DNA of 5,635 nt from Clostridia bacterium (GCA_900754175.1 CAAEBS010000098.1:1-5635), one strand, 5' to 3'. Counted from the first letter of the stretch, positions 1-5,563 are shown. A program made the numbers and translations. Notes: generated by a model from the sequence alone, not told the origin.

Positions 1-40
1 CAGCCTTCGGCTGCCACCTTCTCCCACTGGAGAAGGCTTT
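1..40 (+). repeat. Partial dispersed palindromic repeat (left edge)
   Basis: Two consecutive hairpins are visible. A small one, AGCC-TTC-GGCT, spans 2-12. A perfect 8-bp stem CCTTCTCC/GGAGAAGG spans 17-24 and 29-36 around the loop CACT. A T-rich tract (CTTTCGTTTGTTTC) follows. From memory, the pattern 'CGGC(T/G)CCACCTTC-hairpin-GAAGGCTTT' is dispersed between genes in many gut Clostridia; this is unverified here. The element probably continues beyond the window. The stem plus T-rich tail could also terminate a rightward transcript coming from outside. Confidence 0.55.
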
Positions 41-133
41 CGTTTGTTTCTGCGTTGCCTGTTAATAAATATGGGCGCTTTCTATGTTGGAATACGGTCA
101 TCCCTGCTTCAAAATGGCATAAATCCGCCCCTC

Positions 134-205
134 CGTGTCATCCTGAGCGGAGGGCGACAGCCCGGAGTCGAACCCGGAGGGCGACCGTAGGTCGGGATCT
201 CCTAT
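134..205 (+). repeat. Probable dispersed intergenic repeat (TCATCCTGAGCGGAG type)
   Basis: The sequence opens with GTGTCATCCTGAGCGGAG and ends with GGATCTCCTATGG. I recall both blocks as the ends of a common intergenic repeat in gut Firmicutes, but I cannot search for it here. Between them lies internal duplication: GGAGGGCGAC occurs at 150-159 and again at 177-186. A small stem CGACC-GTA-GGTCG spans 183-195. No coding potential is evident. Repeat status rests on memory plus the internal duplication, so confidence is moderate. Confidence 0.45.
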
Positions 206-253
206 GGGCGAGCGCACAGACTAATCTGCCAACTTCCGCAACGGTAAAACTCC

Positions 254-275
254 GGGTCAGCTATACCTCTGACCC
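254..275. repeat. Inverted repeat, 7-bp stem and 8-nt loop
   Basis: GGGTCAG (254-260) pairs perfectly with CTGACCC (269-275) around the loop CTATACCT. No U-tract follows on either strand, so it is not a standard intrinsic terminator. It sits just upstream of the larger 281-337 palindromic unit and may be part of the same repeat family, or may be chance. Confidence 0.45.
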
Positions 276-280
276 TTGCC

Positions 281-337
281 CAAAAGTCTTTTGAAAGGGG
301 TCCGGGGGAAACTTTTCTCCAGAAAAGTTTCCCCCGG
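281..337. repeat. Large palindromic element with perfect 17-bp stem
   Basis: A minor inverted repeat CAAAAG-T-CTTTTG (281-293) precedes a long perfect palindrome. Its arms at 302-318 and 321-337 pair at all 17 positions (CCGGGGGAAACTTTTCT on the left), with only CC between them. The block lies 20 bp beyond the glcK stop codon and would form a very stable hairpin at the 3' end of the glcK mRNA. Read leftward, the stem is followed by ACCCCTTTCAAAAG rather than a run of U, so termination by the canonical mechanism is uncertain. 3'-end protection or a dispersed REP-like element is equally possible. I recall the unit 'TTTTGAAAGGGGTCCGGGGGAAACTTTT' recurring in Clostridia genomes, unverified here. 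Confidence 0.7.
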
Positions 338-356
338 CAAATCCCAATATTTATTA

Positions 357-1301
357 TCACCCCAGCATAGCGGCACCGATGATTCCGGCGTCGTTTCCGA
401 GGCGGGCAATGCGGATATCGGTCATCGGGACCACACCGCCACCGTACTGCTCTTTCCGGACGATCGGCAACAGGCTGTCGATCAGCGACTGTCCCTCGTT
501 GGAAATTCCGCCGCCTAGCGAGATCACTTCCGGCTGGAAGATGTTGATAATGGTAGCAAGACCGGATGCAAGGTAGTGAATGTACAGATCGTAGACCTCC
601 TTTGCGGCGGCGTCTCCCTGCCGCATGGCGTCGCAAGCCGTTCTGCCGGAGATCTTCTCCGCTTTCGACATCAGCGTTTTCCGCCCCTCTGCTTCACATT
701 CCTCAATCTTTTCCCGGGTCATGCGGATCAGCGCCGTTGCGGAGGAATACGCCTCCCAGCATCCGTGCCTGCCGCAGGAACAGGGTGCGCCGTCTACCCG
801 GATCACGATATGTCCCAGCTCACCGCCGGCATAGTTGAAACCCGAATACACTTTGTTATCAATGATGATTCCGCCGCCCACTCCGGTACCAAGCGTAATC
901 ATAATGCTGTTGCGGGTTCCCTGCGCCGCACCGGCAACCGCCTCGCCCCATGCGGCGGCGTTGGCGTCGTTTTCAATCTTCACCCGCTCCACGCCCAGGC
1001 GCTCCCGGAGCATATCCGCCAGGGGAAGTTTGCGGAAAGGCAGGTTGTTGGCATACTCCACTACGCCGGTATCGTGGTTTGCGATTCCCGGGGTGGCAAT
1101 CCCCACGCTTACGATCTCCGACAGCGGCACGCCCGCCTCGGTGCACAGCGCACGACAGACAGCGGCAATATCATCCACGATCTGCTCCGCCGGTCTTTCG
1201 GCTCCGGTCGGCACACTCTTTTTCTTTACAAGCTTTTTTTCTTCATCCACAAGACCCACGGCAATGTTGGTACCGCCAAGGTCCACACCGATTCTGTACA
1301 T
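357..1301 (-). CDS. glcK: ROK-family glucokinase
   Basis: This 314-residue cytoplasmic kinase should phosphorylate glucose at O6 with ATP, feeding glycolysis. All ROK hallmarks are visible: the N-terminal phosphate loop DLGGTN (7-12), the catalytic aspartate in END (D112), the second ATP loop LGTGVGGG (137-144), and the GELGH motif (160-164). The zinc site is CSCGRHGCWE, with likely ligands H164, C174, C176 and C181. LGGG follows at 262-265. Length fits the family. The ATG at 1301 is chosen because AAAGGAG lies 7 nt upstream and the protein then starts MYRIGVDLGG; a longer frame to 1325 adds eight residues without support. The gene has its own sigma-A promoter (1355-1383) and lies 108 bp downstream of nth. 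ROK kinases also include fructokinases and other hexokinases, so glucose specificity is inferred from close resemblance to Firmicutes GlcK. Confidence 0.92.
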   Translation of the reverse strand: MYRIGVDLGGTNIAVGLVDEEKKLVKKKSVPTGAERPAEQIVDDIAAVCRALCTEAGVPLSEIVSVGIATPGIANHDTGVVEYANNLPFRKLPLADMLRERLGVERVKIENDANAAAWGEAVAGAAQGTRNSIMITLGTGVGGGIIIDNKVYSGFNYAGGELGHIVIRVDGAPCSCGRHGCWEAYSSATALIRMTREKIEECEAEGRKTLMSKAEKISGRTACDAMRQGDAAAKEVYDLYIHYLASGLATIINIFQPEVISLGGGISNEGQSLIDSLLPIVRKEQYGGGVVPMTDIRIARLGNDAGIIGAAMLG

Positions 1302-1354
1302 AAAAATTCTCCTTTGCTCATTCACGTTCGCAAATTTCTGTATTCATACGTTTC

Positions 1355-1383
1355 ATTATAAACAATTTTTGCTTGGAAGTCAA
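1355..1383 (-). promoter_or_regulatory. Sigma-A promoter of glcK
   Basis: Read on the minus strand, the -35 box TTGACT (1383-1378) is separated by exactly 17 nt from a perfect -10 box TATAAT (1360-1355). Transcription should start near 1348, leaving a leader of about 47 nt before the glcK ATG. The promoter lies wholly within the nth-glcK gap, so glcK can be expressed independently of proB-nth. A 10-bp palindrome GTATTCATAC (1340-1349) lies at the predicted start site. I found no convincing cre (CcpA) site. Confidence 0.85.
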
Positions 1384-1409
1384 TACCAAACGCCGATTTT
1401 TCCGGGAGA

Positions 1410-2123
1410 TCAGGTAGTTTTTTCCGCTTTCGGCGCTCCCTCCCCCTCGGGATAGGGGCACAGGTGGGCAAGCGGGCAATTCCGGCACTGCGGAGCACGG
1501 GCAATACAGGTGTCACGCCCGAACTGCACGATCCGGTGACAGAAGTCCGACTGCTTTTCGGGCTGTACAATCCCGCACAGGATCTTTTCCACCCGGTGGG
1601 GGTCCTTCAGCGAGGTAGGATACATTCCCAGCCTGCCGCAGATGCGAATGCAATGCGTATCTGCCACGATCGCCGGTCGGTGATAAATGTCACCGAGGAG
1701 CAGATTGGCAATTTTTCTGCCGATTCCCGGCATCCGCAACAGCTCCTCCATTGAGTCCGGCACCACGCCGCCGTAGTCCTCGCAGAGGATCCGGCACTCC
1801 TCCCGGATGCTTTCCGCCTTGGTCCGGAACAGTCCGCAGGGACGGATGATCTCCTCCACCCTTTCCTGCGTAGCCGCCGCCAGCGCCTGGGGCGTGGGGA
1901 ACTCGGCAAACAGCTCCCGGCACACGATATTGACCCGTGCGTCGGTGCACTGCGCCGAAAGCCGTGCCATTACCATCAGCCGCCACGGCTCGCCGGTGTA
2001 TTCCAGAGCGCACACCGCCTCCGGGTATATCTGTTCCAGCGTCCGGACGATCTCCGCCATACGCCGTATTTTTTTCTCCTGCGTTTCGGCAGGCTTTTCC
2101 GGCAAATTCTTACTGCTTTTCAT
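1410..2123 (-). CDS. nth: Endonuclease III (DNA glycosylase/AP lyase)
   Basis: The 237-residue product should excise oxidised pyrimidines from DNA and nick at the abasic site, in base-excision repair. Visible features are LSAQCTD (55-61), the helix-hairpin-helix MPGIGRKIAN (131-140) with the catalytic Schiff-base lysine K137, and the catalytic aspartate D155 in ADTHC. The C-terminal 4Fe-4S ligands C206, C213, C216 and C222 have the exact Nth spacing C-X6-C-X2-C-X5-C. The start is uncertain. The ATG at 2123 has a GGAAG about 10 nt upstream and overlaps proB by 14 bp, suggesting translational coupling. A TTG at 2147 has no ribosome binding site. An ATG at 2060 would align best with the E. coli N-terminus, but its AGGAG lies 15 nt away. 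The 2123 start gives a Lys/Glu-rich N-terminal extension of about 20 residues. Confidence 0.93.
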   Translation of the reverse strand: MKSSKNLPEKPAETQEKKIRRMAEIVRTLEQIYPEAVCALEYTGEPWRLMVMARLSAQCTDARVNIVCRELFAEFPTPQALAAATQERVEEIIRPCGLFRTKAESIREECRILCEDYGGVVPDSMEELLRMPGIGRKIANLLLGDIYHRPAIVADTHCIRICGRLGMYPTSLKDPHRVEKILCGIVQPEKQSDFCHRIVQFGRDTCIARAPQCRNCPLAHLCPYPEGEGAPKAEKTT

Positions 2124-2922
2124 CTTCTGTTTTCTTCCGGGCAACAAAATATGTACCCACGTGACCGCCGTCCAGAAGCGTATAGAGGATCTCGGGCGAA
2201 TGACCGTTGAGGATGAACATCGGGATCCCCGCCTCGGTCACAATCCGTGCGGCGTCCAGCTTTGCCACCATACCGCCGGTTCCCCGGTCGGTTCCGGCGC
2301 CGCCGGCGATCGAGGTGATCGCATCGTCGATCTTTTCCACCCGGTCGATCAGGCGTGCCTCGGGGTCGGTCCTGGGATCCCGGTCGTACAGCCCGTCCAC
2401 GTCGGACAGGTTGAGCAGAACGTCGGCGTCGCACAGCTTTGCCACGTGGGCGGACAGAATGTCGTTACCGCCGAATTTGGTCAGCTCGTCGGTGGAAACC
2501 GAGTCGTTTTCGTTGACGATCGGAATACAGTTCATGTTCAGCAGGCGGTCAAAGGTGTTTTTGGCGGCACGCCGGCGCTCCGGATTGCTCACCACATCCT
2601 TGGTCAGAAGGATCTGCGCCACCGTGTGACCGTAGTCCGAGAAGAAACGGTCGTAAAGCTTCATCAGCTCGCTCTGCCCGATCGCCGCCATTGCCTGTTT
2701 TTCCTCCGGGCTTCCGGGAATCCTGCCGAACCCGATCTTCGCTACGCCGGCACTTACGGCGCCGGAGGATATCAGGATCACCTGTATCCCGCTGTTTTTC
2801 ATATCGGAAAGCACCTTTACCAGCGTTTCGATCCTGCGCAGGTTCAGATGTCCCGTATTATGGGTAAGGGTGGAAGTACCCACTTTTACCGCAATCCGAT
2901 GGCTGTCTCTGAAATATCCCAT
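2110..2922 (-). CDS. proB: Glutamate 5-kinase, short form without PUA domain
   Basis: This 270-residue amino-acid kinase phosphorylates L-glutamate to glutamyl 5-phosphate, the first and usually feedback-controlled step of proline synthesis. Motifs in order are KVGTSTLT (13-20), ISSGAVSAG (51-59), NENDSVS (137-143), FGGND (150-154), LSDVDGLY (172-179) and GTGGM (214-218). The protein stops about where the amino-acid kinase domain ends. The C-terminal PUA domain of E. coli ProB (367 residues) is absent, as in several Firmicutes. The ATG at 2922 is preferred, with AGAAAGAG about 9 nt upstream. The in-frame TTG at 2931 would leave no spacing after that element. The gene is first in a leftward unit with nth. 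proA, the usual partner, is not in the window. It is transcribed from the promoter at 3005-3033 with a leader of about 76 nt. Confidence 0.94.
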   Translation of the reverse strand: MGYFRDSHRIAVKVGTSTLTHNTGHLNLRRIETLVKVLSDMKNSGIQVILISSGAVSAGVAKIGFGRIPGSPEEKQAMAAIGQSELMKLYDRFFSDYGHTVAQILLTKDVVSNPERRRAAKNTFDRLLNMNCIPIVNENDSVSTDELTKFGGNDILSAHVAKLCDADVLLNLSDVDGLYDRDPRTDPEARLIDRVEKIDDAITSIAGGAGTDRGTGGMVAKLDAARIVTEAGIPMFILNGHSPEILYTLLDGGHVGTYFVARKKTEDEKQ

Positions 2923-2960
2923 AAAATCCAACTCTTTCTGTTAATTTTTTGAAAAATCCC

Positions 2961-2990
2961 TTTACAAAATCGGGGTTTTTGTATTATAAT
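2961..2990 (+). promoter_or_regulatory. Sigma-A promoter of zapA-rlhA
   Basis: TTTACA (2961-2966) and a perfect TATAAT (2985-2990) are separated by 18 nt. The predicted start is near 2997, giving a leader of about 66 nt before the zapA ATG. The zapA ribosome binding site GGAGG (3051-3055) sits 7 nt before that ATG. This promoter points straight into the opposing proB promoter at 3005-3033. Confidence 0.8.
2963..2983. promoter_or_regulatory. Inverted repeat in zapA promoter spacer / proB leader
   Basis: TACAAAA (2963-2969) and TTTTGTA (2977-2983) form a perfect 7-bp inverted repeat around TCGGGGT. It fills the space between the -35 and -10 boxes of the zapA promoter, so it could be an operator. 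It also lies inside the predicted proB leader RNA, where it could fold as a hairpin. No function is demonstrated, and the AT-rich arms may be chance. Confidence 0.35.
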
Positions 2991-3004
2991 AGTAGTCAGA
3001 TAAT

Positions 3005-3033
3005 ATTATACACAATTTTTCTGTGATTTTCAA
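3005..3033 (-). promoter_or_regulatory. Sigma-A promoter of proB-nth
   Basis: On the minus strand, TTGAAA (3033-3028) is followed after 17 nt by a perfect TATAAT (3010-3005). The predicted start is near 2998, within a base or two of the predicted zapA start. The leader of about 76 nt reads back across the whole zapA promoter before reaching proB. Confidence 0.78.
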
Positions 3034-3062
3034 GTAGTATTTCAGAATTCGGAGGGCATCAG

Positions 3063-3380
3063 ATGAAACAAAAGTATACCATTACCGTTTCGGATGTGGA
3101 AATGAACGTAATTTGCGAGGAATCTCCCGAAACCGTGGAGGCTCTGGTAGGAATGGTGGACCGGAGAATGCGGGAAATTTCCGCCGGCGGCAAGCCCTGC
3201 TCCAAAGCCGAGGCGGCACTGCTGTGCGCCCTTGACTACTGTGCGGACAAGATCAAGACCCAGCGCAAGGTCAAATCACTGGAGTCCCGCCTGTCTGCGT
3301 CCGAAAGCACGGTAGAAGAGCTGGAAGCGGAAAACGAAGAGCTTCGCAAAGAGCTGGAGGCTCTTCGCAAAAAAGCGTAA
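3063..3380 (+). CDS. zapA: Cell division protein ZapA
   Basis: The 105-residue product belongs to the ZapA family. These small cytoplasmic proteins bind FtsZ and bundle its filaments to promote Z-ring assembly. The N-terminal part (1-60) shows the family layout: a short beta-rich start (KYTITVSDVEMNVICEE), a helix around MVDRRMREIS (31-40), then the Ala/Leu-rich segment AALLCALDYCADKI. From about residue 62 to the end runs a charged heptad-like coiled coil, rich in Glu, Leu and Lys, expected to drive dimer or tetramer formation. GGAGG lies 7 nt before the ATG. The gene has its own promoter and is followed after 88 bp by the U32 gene, an arrangement I recall from many Firmicutes. ZapA proteins diverge strongly, so the call rests on pattern, length and context rather than catalytic residues. 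Confidence 0.85.
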   Translation: MKQKYTITVSDVEMNVICEESPETVEALVGMVDRRMREISAGGKPCSKAEAALLCALDYCADKIKTQRKVKSLESRLSASESTVEELEAENEELRKELEALRKKA

Positions 3381-3405
3381 ACCGCTTGGGTCAGAGACCG
3401 CAGAT

Positions 3406-3441
3406 CGGGGCGTCACACGAACGTGTGGGCGCCCCGTGTTT
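3406..3441 (+). terminator. Hairpin between zapA and rlhA: weak terminator or attenuator
   Basis: The lower stem CGGGGCG (3406-3412) pairs with CGCCCCG (3430-3436). After a small internal loop (T opposite GG) comes an upper stem CACACG/CGTGTG (3414-3419, 3422-3427). The total is about 12-13 bp. The downstream GTGTTTGTATT is U-rich but interrupted, so full termination is doubtful. Partial termination, or mRNA-end protection that sets the zapA to rlhA ratio, fits better. The rlhA Shine-Dalgarno begins about 20 nt after the stem. Confidence 0.6.
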
Positions 3442-3468
3442 GTATTGCCGAACAACAGGAGGAAACGT

Positions 3469-5496
3469 ATGACACGCACACCCGGAAAGCTCCCCGAGCT
3501 TCTTGCCCCCGCCGGCTCTCTTCAGGCGCTGAAAGCAGCGATTGAGGGCGGCGCCGACGCCGTTTATCTGGGCGGGGTCGCTTTCAACGCAAGGCTCCAC
3601 GCCAGAAATTTCACCCCCGAAGAGCTTGCCGAGGGAATCGGCTGTGCCCACGCTTTCGGCGCCCGGGTCTACGTCACCGCCAACACCCTGGTCTGGGACC
3701 GGGAGCTGGACGATTTTCTCCGGGCGGCAGAGGTGGCGTATCTGTGCGGTGCGGACGCCCTGATCGTCGCCGACATCGGCGCCGCAGAGGAAATACGCCG
3801 CCGGATCCCGATCGAGCTGCACGCAAGCACCCAGCTGTCGGGACACAGCACGGAAACCGCCCGCCTGCTGGAAAAAGCGGGCTTTTCCCGTATGGTCTGC
3901 GCCCGGGAGATGAGCCGGGAGGATCTGCGCCGCTTCGTCCGGAACTCCCCCATTGAGGCGGAGGTCTTTGTACACGGTGCGCTCTGCGTCTGCCACTCGG
4001 GGCAATGTCTGTTTTCCTCGGTGGTCGGCGGCAGAAGCGGCAACCGGGGAGAATGTGCCCAGCCCTGCCGCCTCCCCTACCGCACCACAGGCGGAAAGGT
4101 CGGCTATCCCCTCTCCCTGAAAGATCTTTGCCTTGCGCCCTACGTGCCCGAGCTGATCGACATGGGGATTGCCTCGCTGAAGATCGAGGGCAGAATGAAA
4201 TCGCCGGAGTACGTGCGGGACGTGACCCGCATCTGGCGGAGGCTTCTGGACGAGCACCGGGGTGCGAACGATGCGGAGATGCGGGAGCTTGCCCGGATTT
4301 TTTCCCGTGACGGCTTCACGGCGGGCTACTATACCGGAAAGATCGACCGGAAAATGCTCGGCGTCCGTTCGGACGACAGCAAAAAGACCTCCCGGGAGCT
4401 GGAGCCTTTTGAACGGATCACCCGCAAACGCCCGATAGCGCTTTCCGCAGAGATCCGCTCCGGCGTGCCGATGCGGCTGACCGCAACGCCGCTGTGGCAG
4501 GGAGGAAAGGCAGTCACGGTGGAGGGAGATATTCCCGCCCCCGCTCTGACCGCTCCGCTCAGTCGGGAAGCGGCAGAACGCTCGCTGACAAAATTCGGCG
4601 CAACTCCCTACGAAGTAAAGCGATTCGAGGCAGACCTGGAGGAGGGGCTGATGGTCCCGGTTTCCTCGCTGAATGCCCTGCGGCGTGCGGCATCCGAAGC
4701 GCTGGCGCCGAAAGAAAACCGCACGGAGCAGGATTTCACTCCCTGCCGGGAAAAGGAAGCGCCCGCCGGACACCGGACGCCGATGAAAACGGCGGCCTTT
4801 TATGACCCCGATGCGGTCGTGCCGGAGGCACGGGAATTTTTCGACCGGATCTGGGTGCCGCTGGAACGGTATGACGGAAGCTGTGACGGCGTTCTGCTTC
4901 CGCCGGTGATCTTCGACAGCGAAGAAGAAGCGATCGGGAAAATGCTGGAAGAAGCCTATCGTCTCGGCGCCCGCCATGCCCTGATCTCCAATCCGGCGCA
5001 GATAGCGCTTGCCCGCTCGTCCGGCTTTACGCTTCACGGCGACCTGCGGCTGAATATTGCCAACCGACCGTCGGCACGCTTTTACGAGGAACTGGGACTG
5101 GAGGACTATATCCTGTCCCCCGAGCTGAATCCGGCGCAGATGCGGGATATCGGCGGCAAAAGCTTTGCCGTCGTATACGGCAGGCTGCCGCTGATGATTA
5201 CCGAAAAATGCGTAGGGCGGGAGCTTGCCGGCTGTTCCGCCTGCCGGGAGGGTAAAAATGAGCTGACCGACCGCCGTGGCGTCCGCTTCCCCGTCCTCCG
5301 CACCTTCCGTCACCGCTCCCTGATTTTCAATTCGGTCCCGCTCTATATGGCAGACCGTGAGGAAGAGCTGGTGCGTGCCGGGCTGTCCATGCGCCATTTC
5401 ATATTCACAACCGAAACCCCCGCCCAGGTCCGTGACGTGATCCGTGCCTACCGCAACCACACCCCGCCCAAGGGCGATATCCGGAGAATGGGGTAA
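3469..5496 (+). CDS. rlhA: U32 family protein with DUF3656, RlhA-like rRNA hydroxylation protein
   Basis: The 675-residue product starts at an ATG with a strong AGGAGG 6 nt upstream; an in-frame GTG at 3436 lies inside the hairpin and is unlikely. The N-terminal U32 TIM-barrel (about 8-280) opens PELLAPAGS and carries the family signature around EVFVHGALC (165-173). The likely cluster cysteines are C173, C180, C196 and C200 (SGQC and GECAQPC). A DUF3656 region follows at about 325-412 (LTKFGATPY, SLNALRRAASEAL), then a C-terminal domain (about 470-675) with C581, C589 and C592. E. coli RlhA, of similar length and architecture, is needed for 5-hydroxylation of 23S rRNA C2501, using iron-sulfur and prephenate-related metabolism. 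The old 'peptidase/collagenase' label is probably wrong for this branch. Orthology is inferred from architecture; a related U32 role in tRNA modification (TrhP-like) is the main alternative. A cysteine expected near 615 is histidine here. Confidence 0.82.
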   Translation: MTRTPGKLPELLAPAGSLQALKAAIEGGADAVYLGGVAFNARLHARNFTPEELAEGIGCAHAFGARVYVTANTLVWDRELDDFLRAAEVAYLCGADALIVADIGAAEEIRRRIPIELHASTQLSGHSTETARLLEKAGFSRMVCAREMSREDLRRFVRNSPIEAEVFVHGALCVCHSGQCLFSSVVGGRSGNRGECAQPCRLPYRTTGGKVGYPLSLKDLCLAPYVPELIDMGIASLKIEGRMKSPEYVRDVTRIWRRLLDEHRGANDAEMRELARIFSRDGFTAGYYTGKIDRKMLGVRSDDSKKTSRELEPFERITRKRPIALSAEIRSGVPMRLTATPLWQGGKAVTVEGDIPAPALTAPLSREAAERSLTKFGATPYEVKRFEADLEEGLMVPVSSLNALRRAASEALAPKENRTEQDFTPCREKEAPAGHRTPMKTAAFYDPDAVVPEAREFFDRIWVPLERYDGSCDGVLLPPVIFDSEEEAIGKMLEEAYRLGARHALISNPAQIALARSSGFTLHGDLRLNIANRPSARFYEELGLEDYILSPELNPAQMRDIGGKSFAVVYGRLPLMITEKCVGRELAGCSACREGKNELTDRRGVRFPVLRTFRHRSLIFNSVPLYMADREEELVRAGLSMRHFIFTTETPAQVRDVIRAYRNHTPPKGDIRRMG

Positions 5497-5504
5497 ACGA
5501 TCTC

Positions 5505-5555
5505 AAAAAGAACCGATGCTTTTACACGTTCGTGTATCGGCATCGGTTCTTTTTT
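5505..5555. terminator. Bidirectional intrinsic terminator after rlhA
   Basis: A 10-bp perfect stem GAACCGATGC/GCATCGGTTC (5510-5519, 5540-5549) is extended by A5505-5509 pairing with T5550-5554. A run of six T (5550-5555) follows on the plus strand. On the minus strand the same structure ends in five U. The loop contains a second stem TACACG-TT-CGTGTA (5523-5536). It lies 8 bp after the rlhA stop and 8 bp from the stop of the converging gene, so it probably ends both transcripts. Confidence 0.92.
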
Positions 5556-5563
5556 AATTGATC

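Larger units (their letters stand above)
1..356. other. Intergenic region with palindromic repeat mosaic, no gene
   Basis: No open frame here has a ribosome binding site, a recognisable protein motif or plausible composition. The stretch is the 3' side of glcK, which reads leftward and ends at 357. It carries several separate inverted repeats, described individually: 17-36, 183-195, 254-275, 281-293 and 302-337. The part from about 41 to 133 shows nothing I can assign. Frames that run through the repeats give low-complexity, Arg/Pro-rich peptides, which is typical of spurious ORFs over such elements. Confidence 0.8.

Noticed and set aside
160..190. Minus-strand GGGTTCGACTCC resembling a tRNA T-arm
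   Set aside because: The flanking arms are CCGG/CCGG rather than a proper 5-bp T-stem. No acceptor, D- or anticodon arm can be fitted around it, and the segment lies inside a repeat-like block.
202..636. A 144-residue minus-strand frame running through the 302-337 palindrome into glcK
   Set aside because: It overlaps glcK out of frame and its C-terminal half is the translation of repeat elements. There is no ribosome binding site.
576..1361. Plus-strand open frames of about 200-260 residues antisense to glcK
   Set aside because: The minus-strand frame has every ROK motif and its own promoter and ribosome binding site. The plus-strand frames have neither motifs nor initiation signals.
1384..1409. 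Possible terminator between nth and glcK
   Set aside because: The region just after the nth stop has no stable stem followed by U on the minus strand, so read-through into glcK cannot be excluded.
1807..2952. A 381-residue plus-strand open frame antisense to nth and proB
   Set aside because: It covers parts of two well-supported genes, spans their overlap and shows no family motif. It is a compositional shadow.
3391..5460. A 689-residue open frame on the minus strand, antisense to nearly all of rlhA
   Set aside because: It mirrors the codon phase of a GC-rich gene and has low-complexity Gly/Arg/His-rich sequence without recognisable motifs. The plus-strand frame has a strong ribosome binding site and clear U32/DUF3656 motifs throughout.
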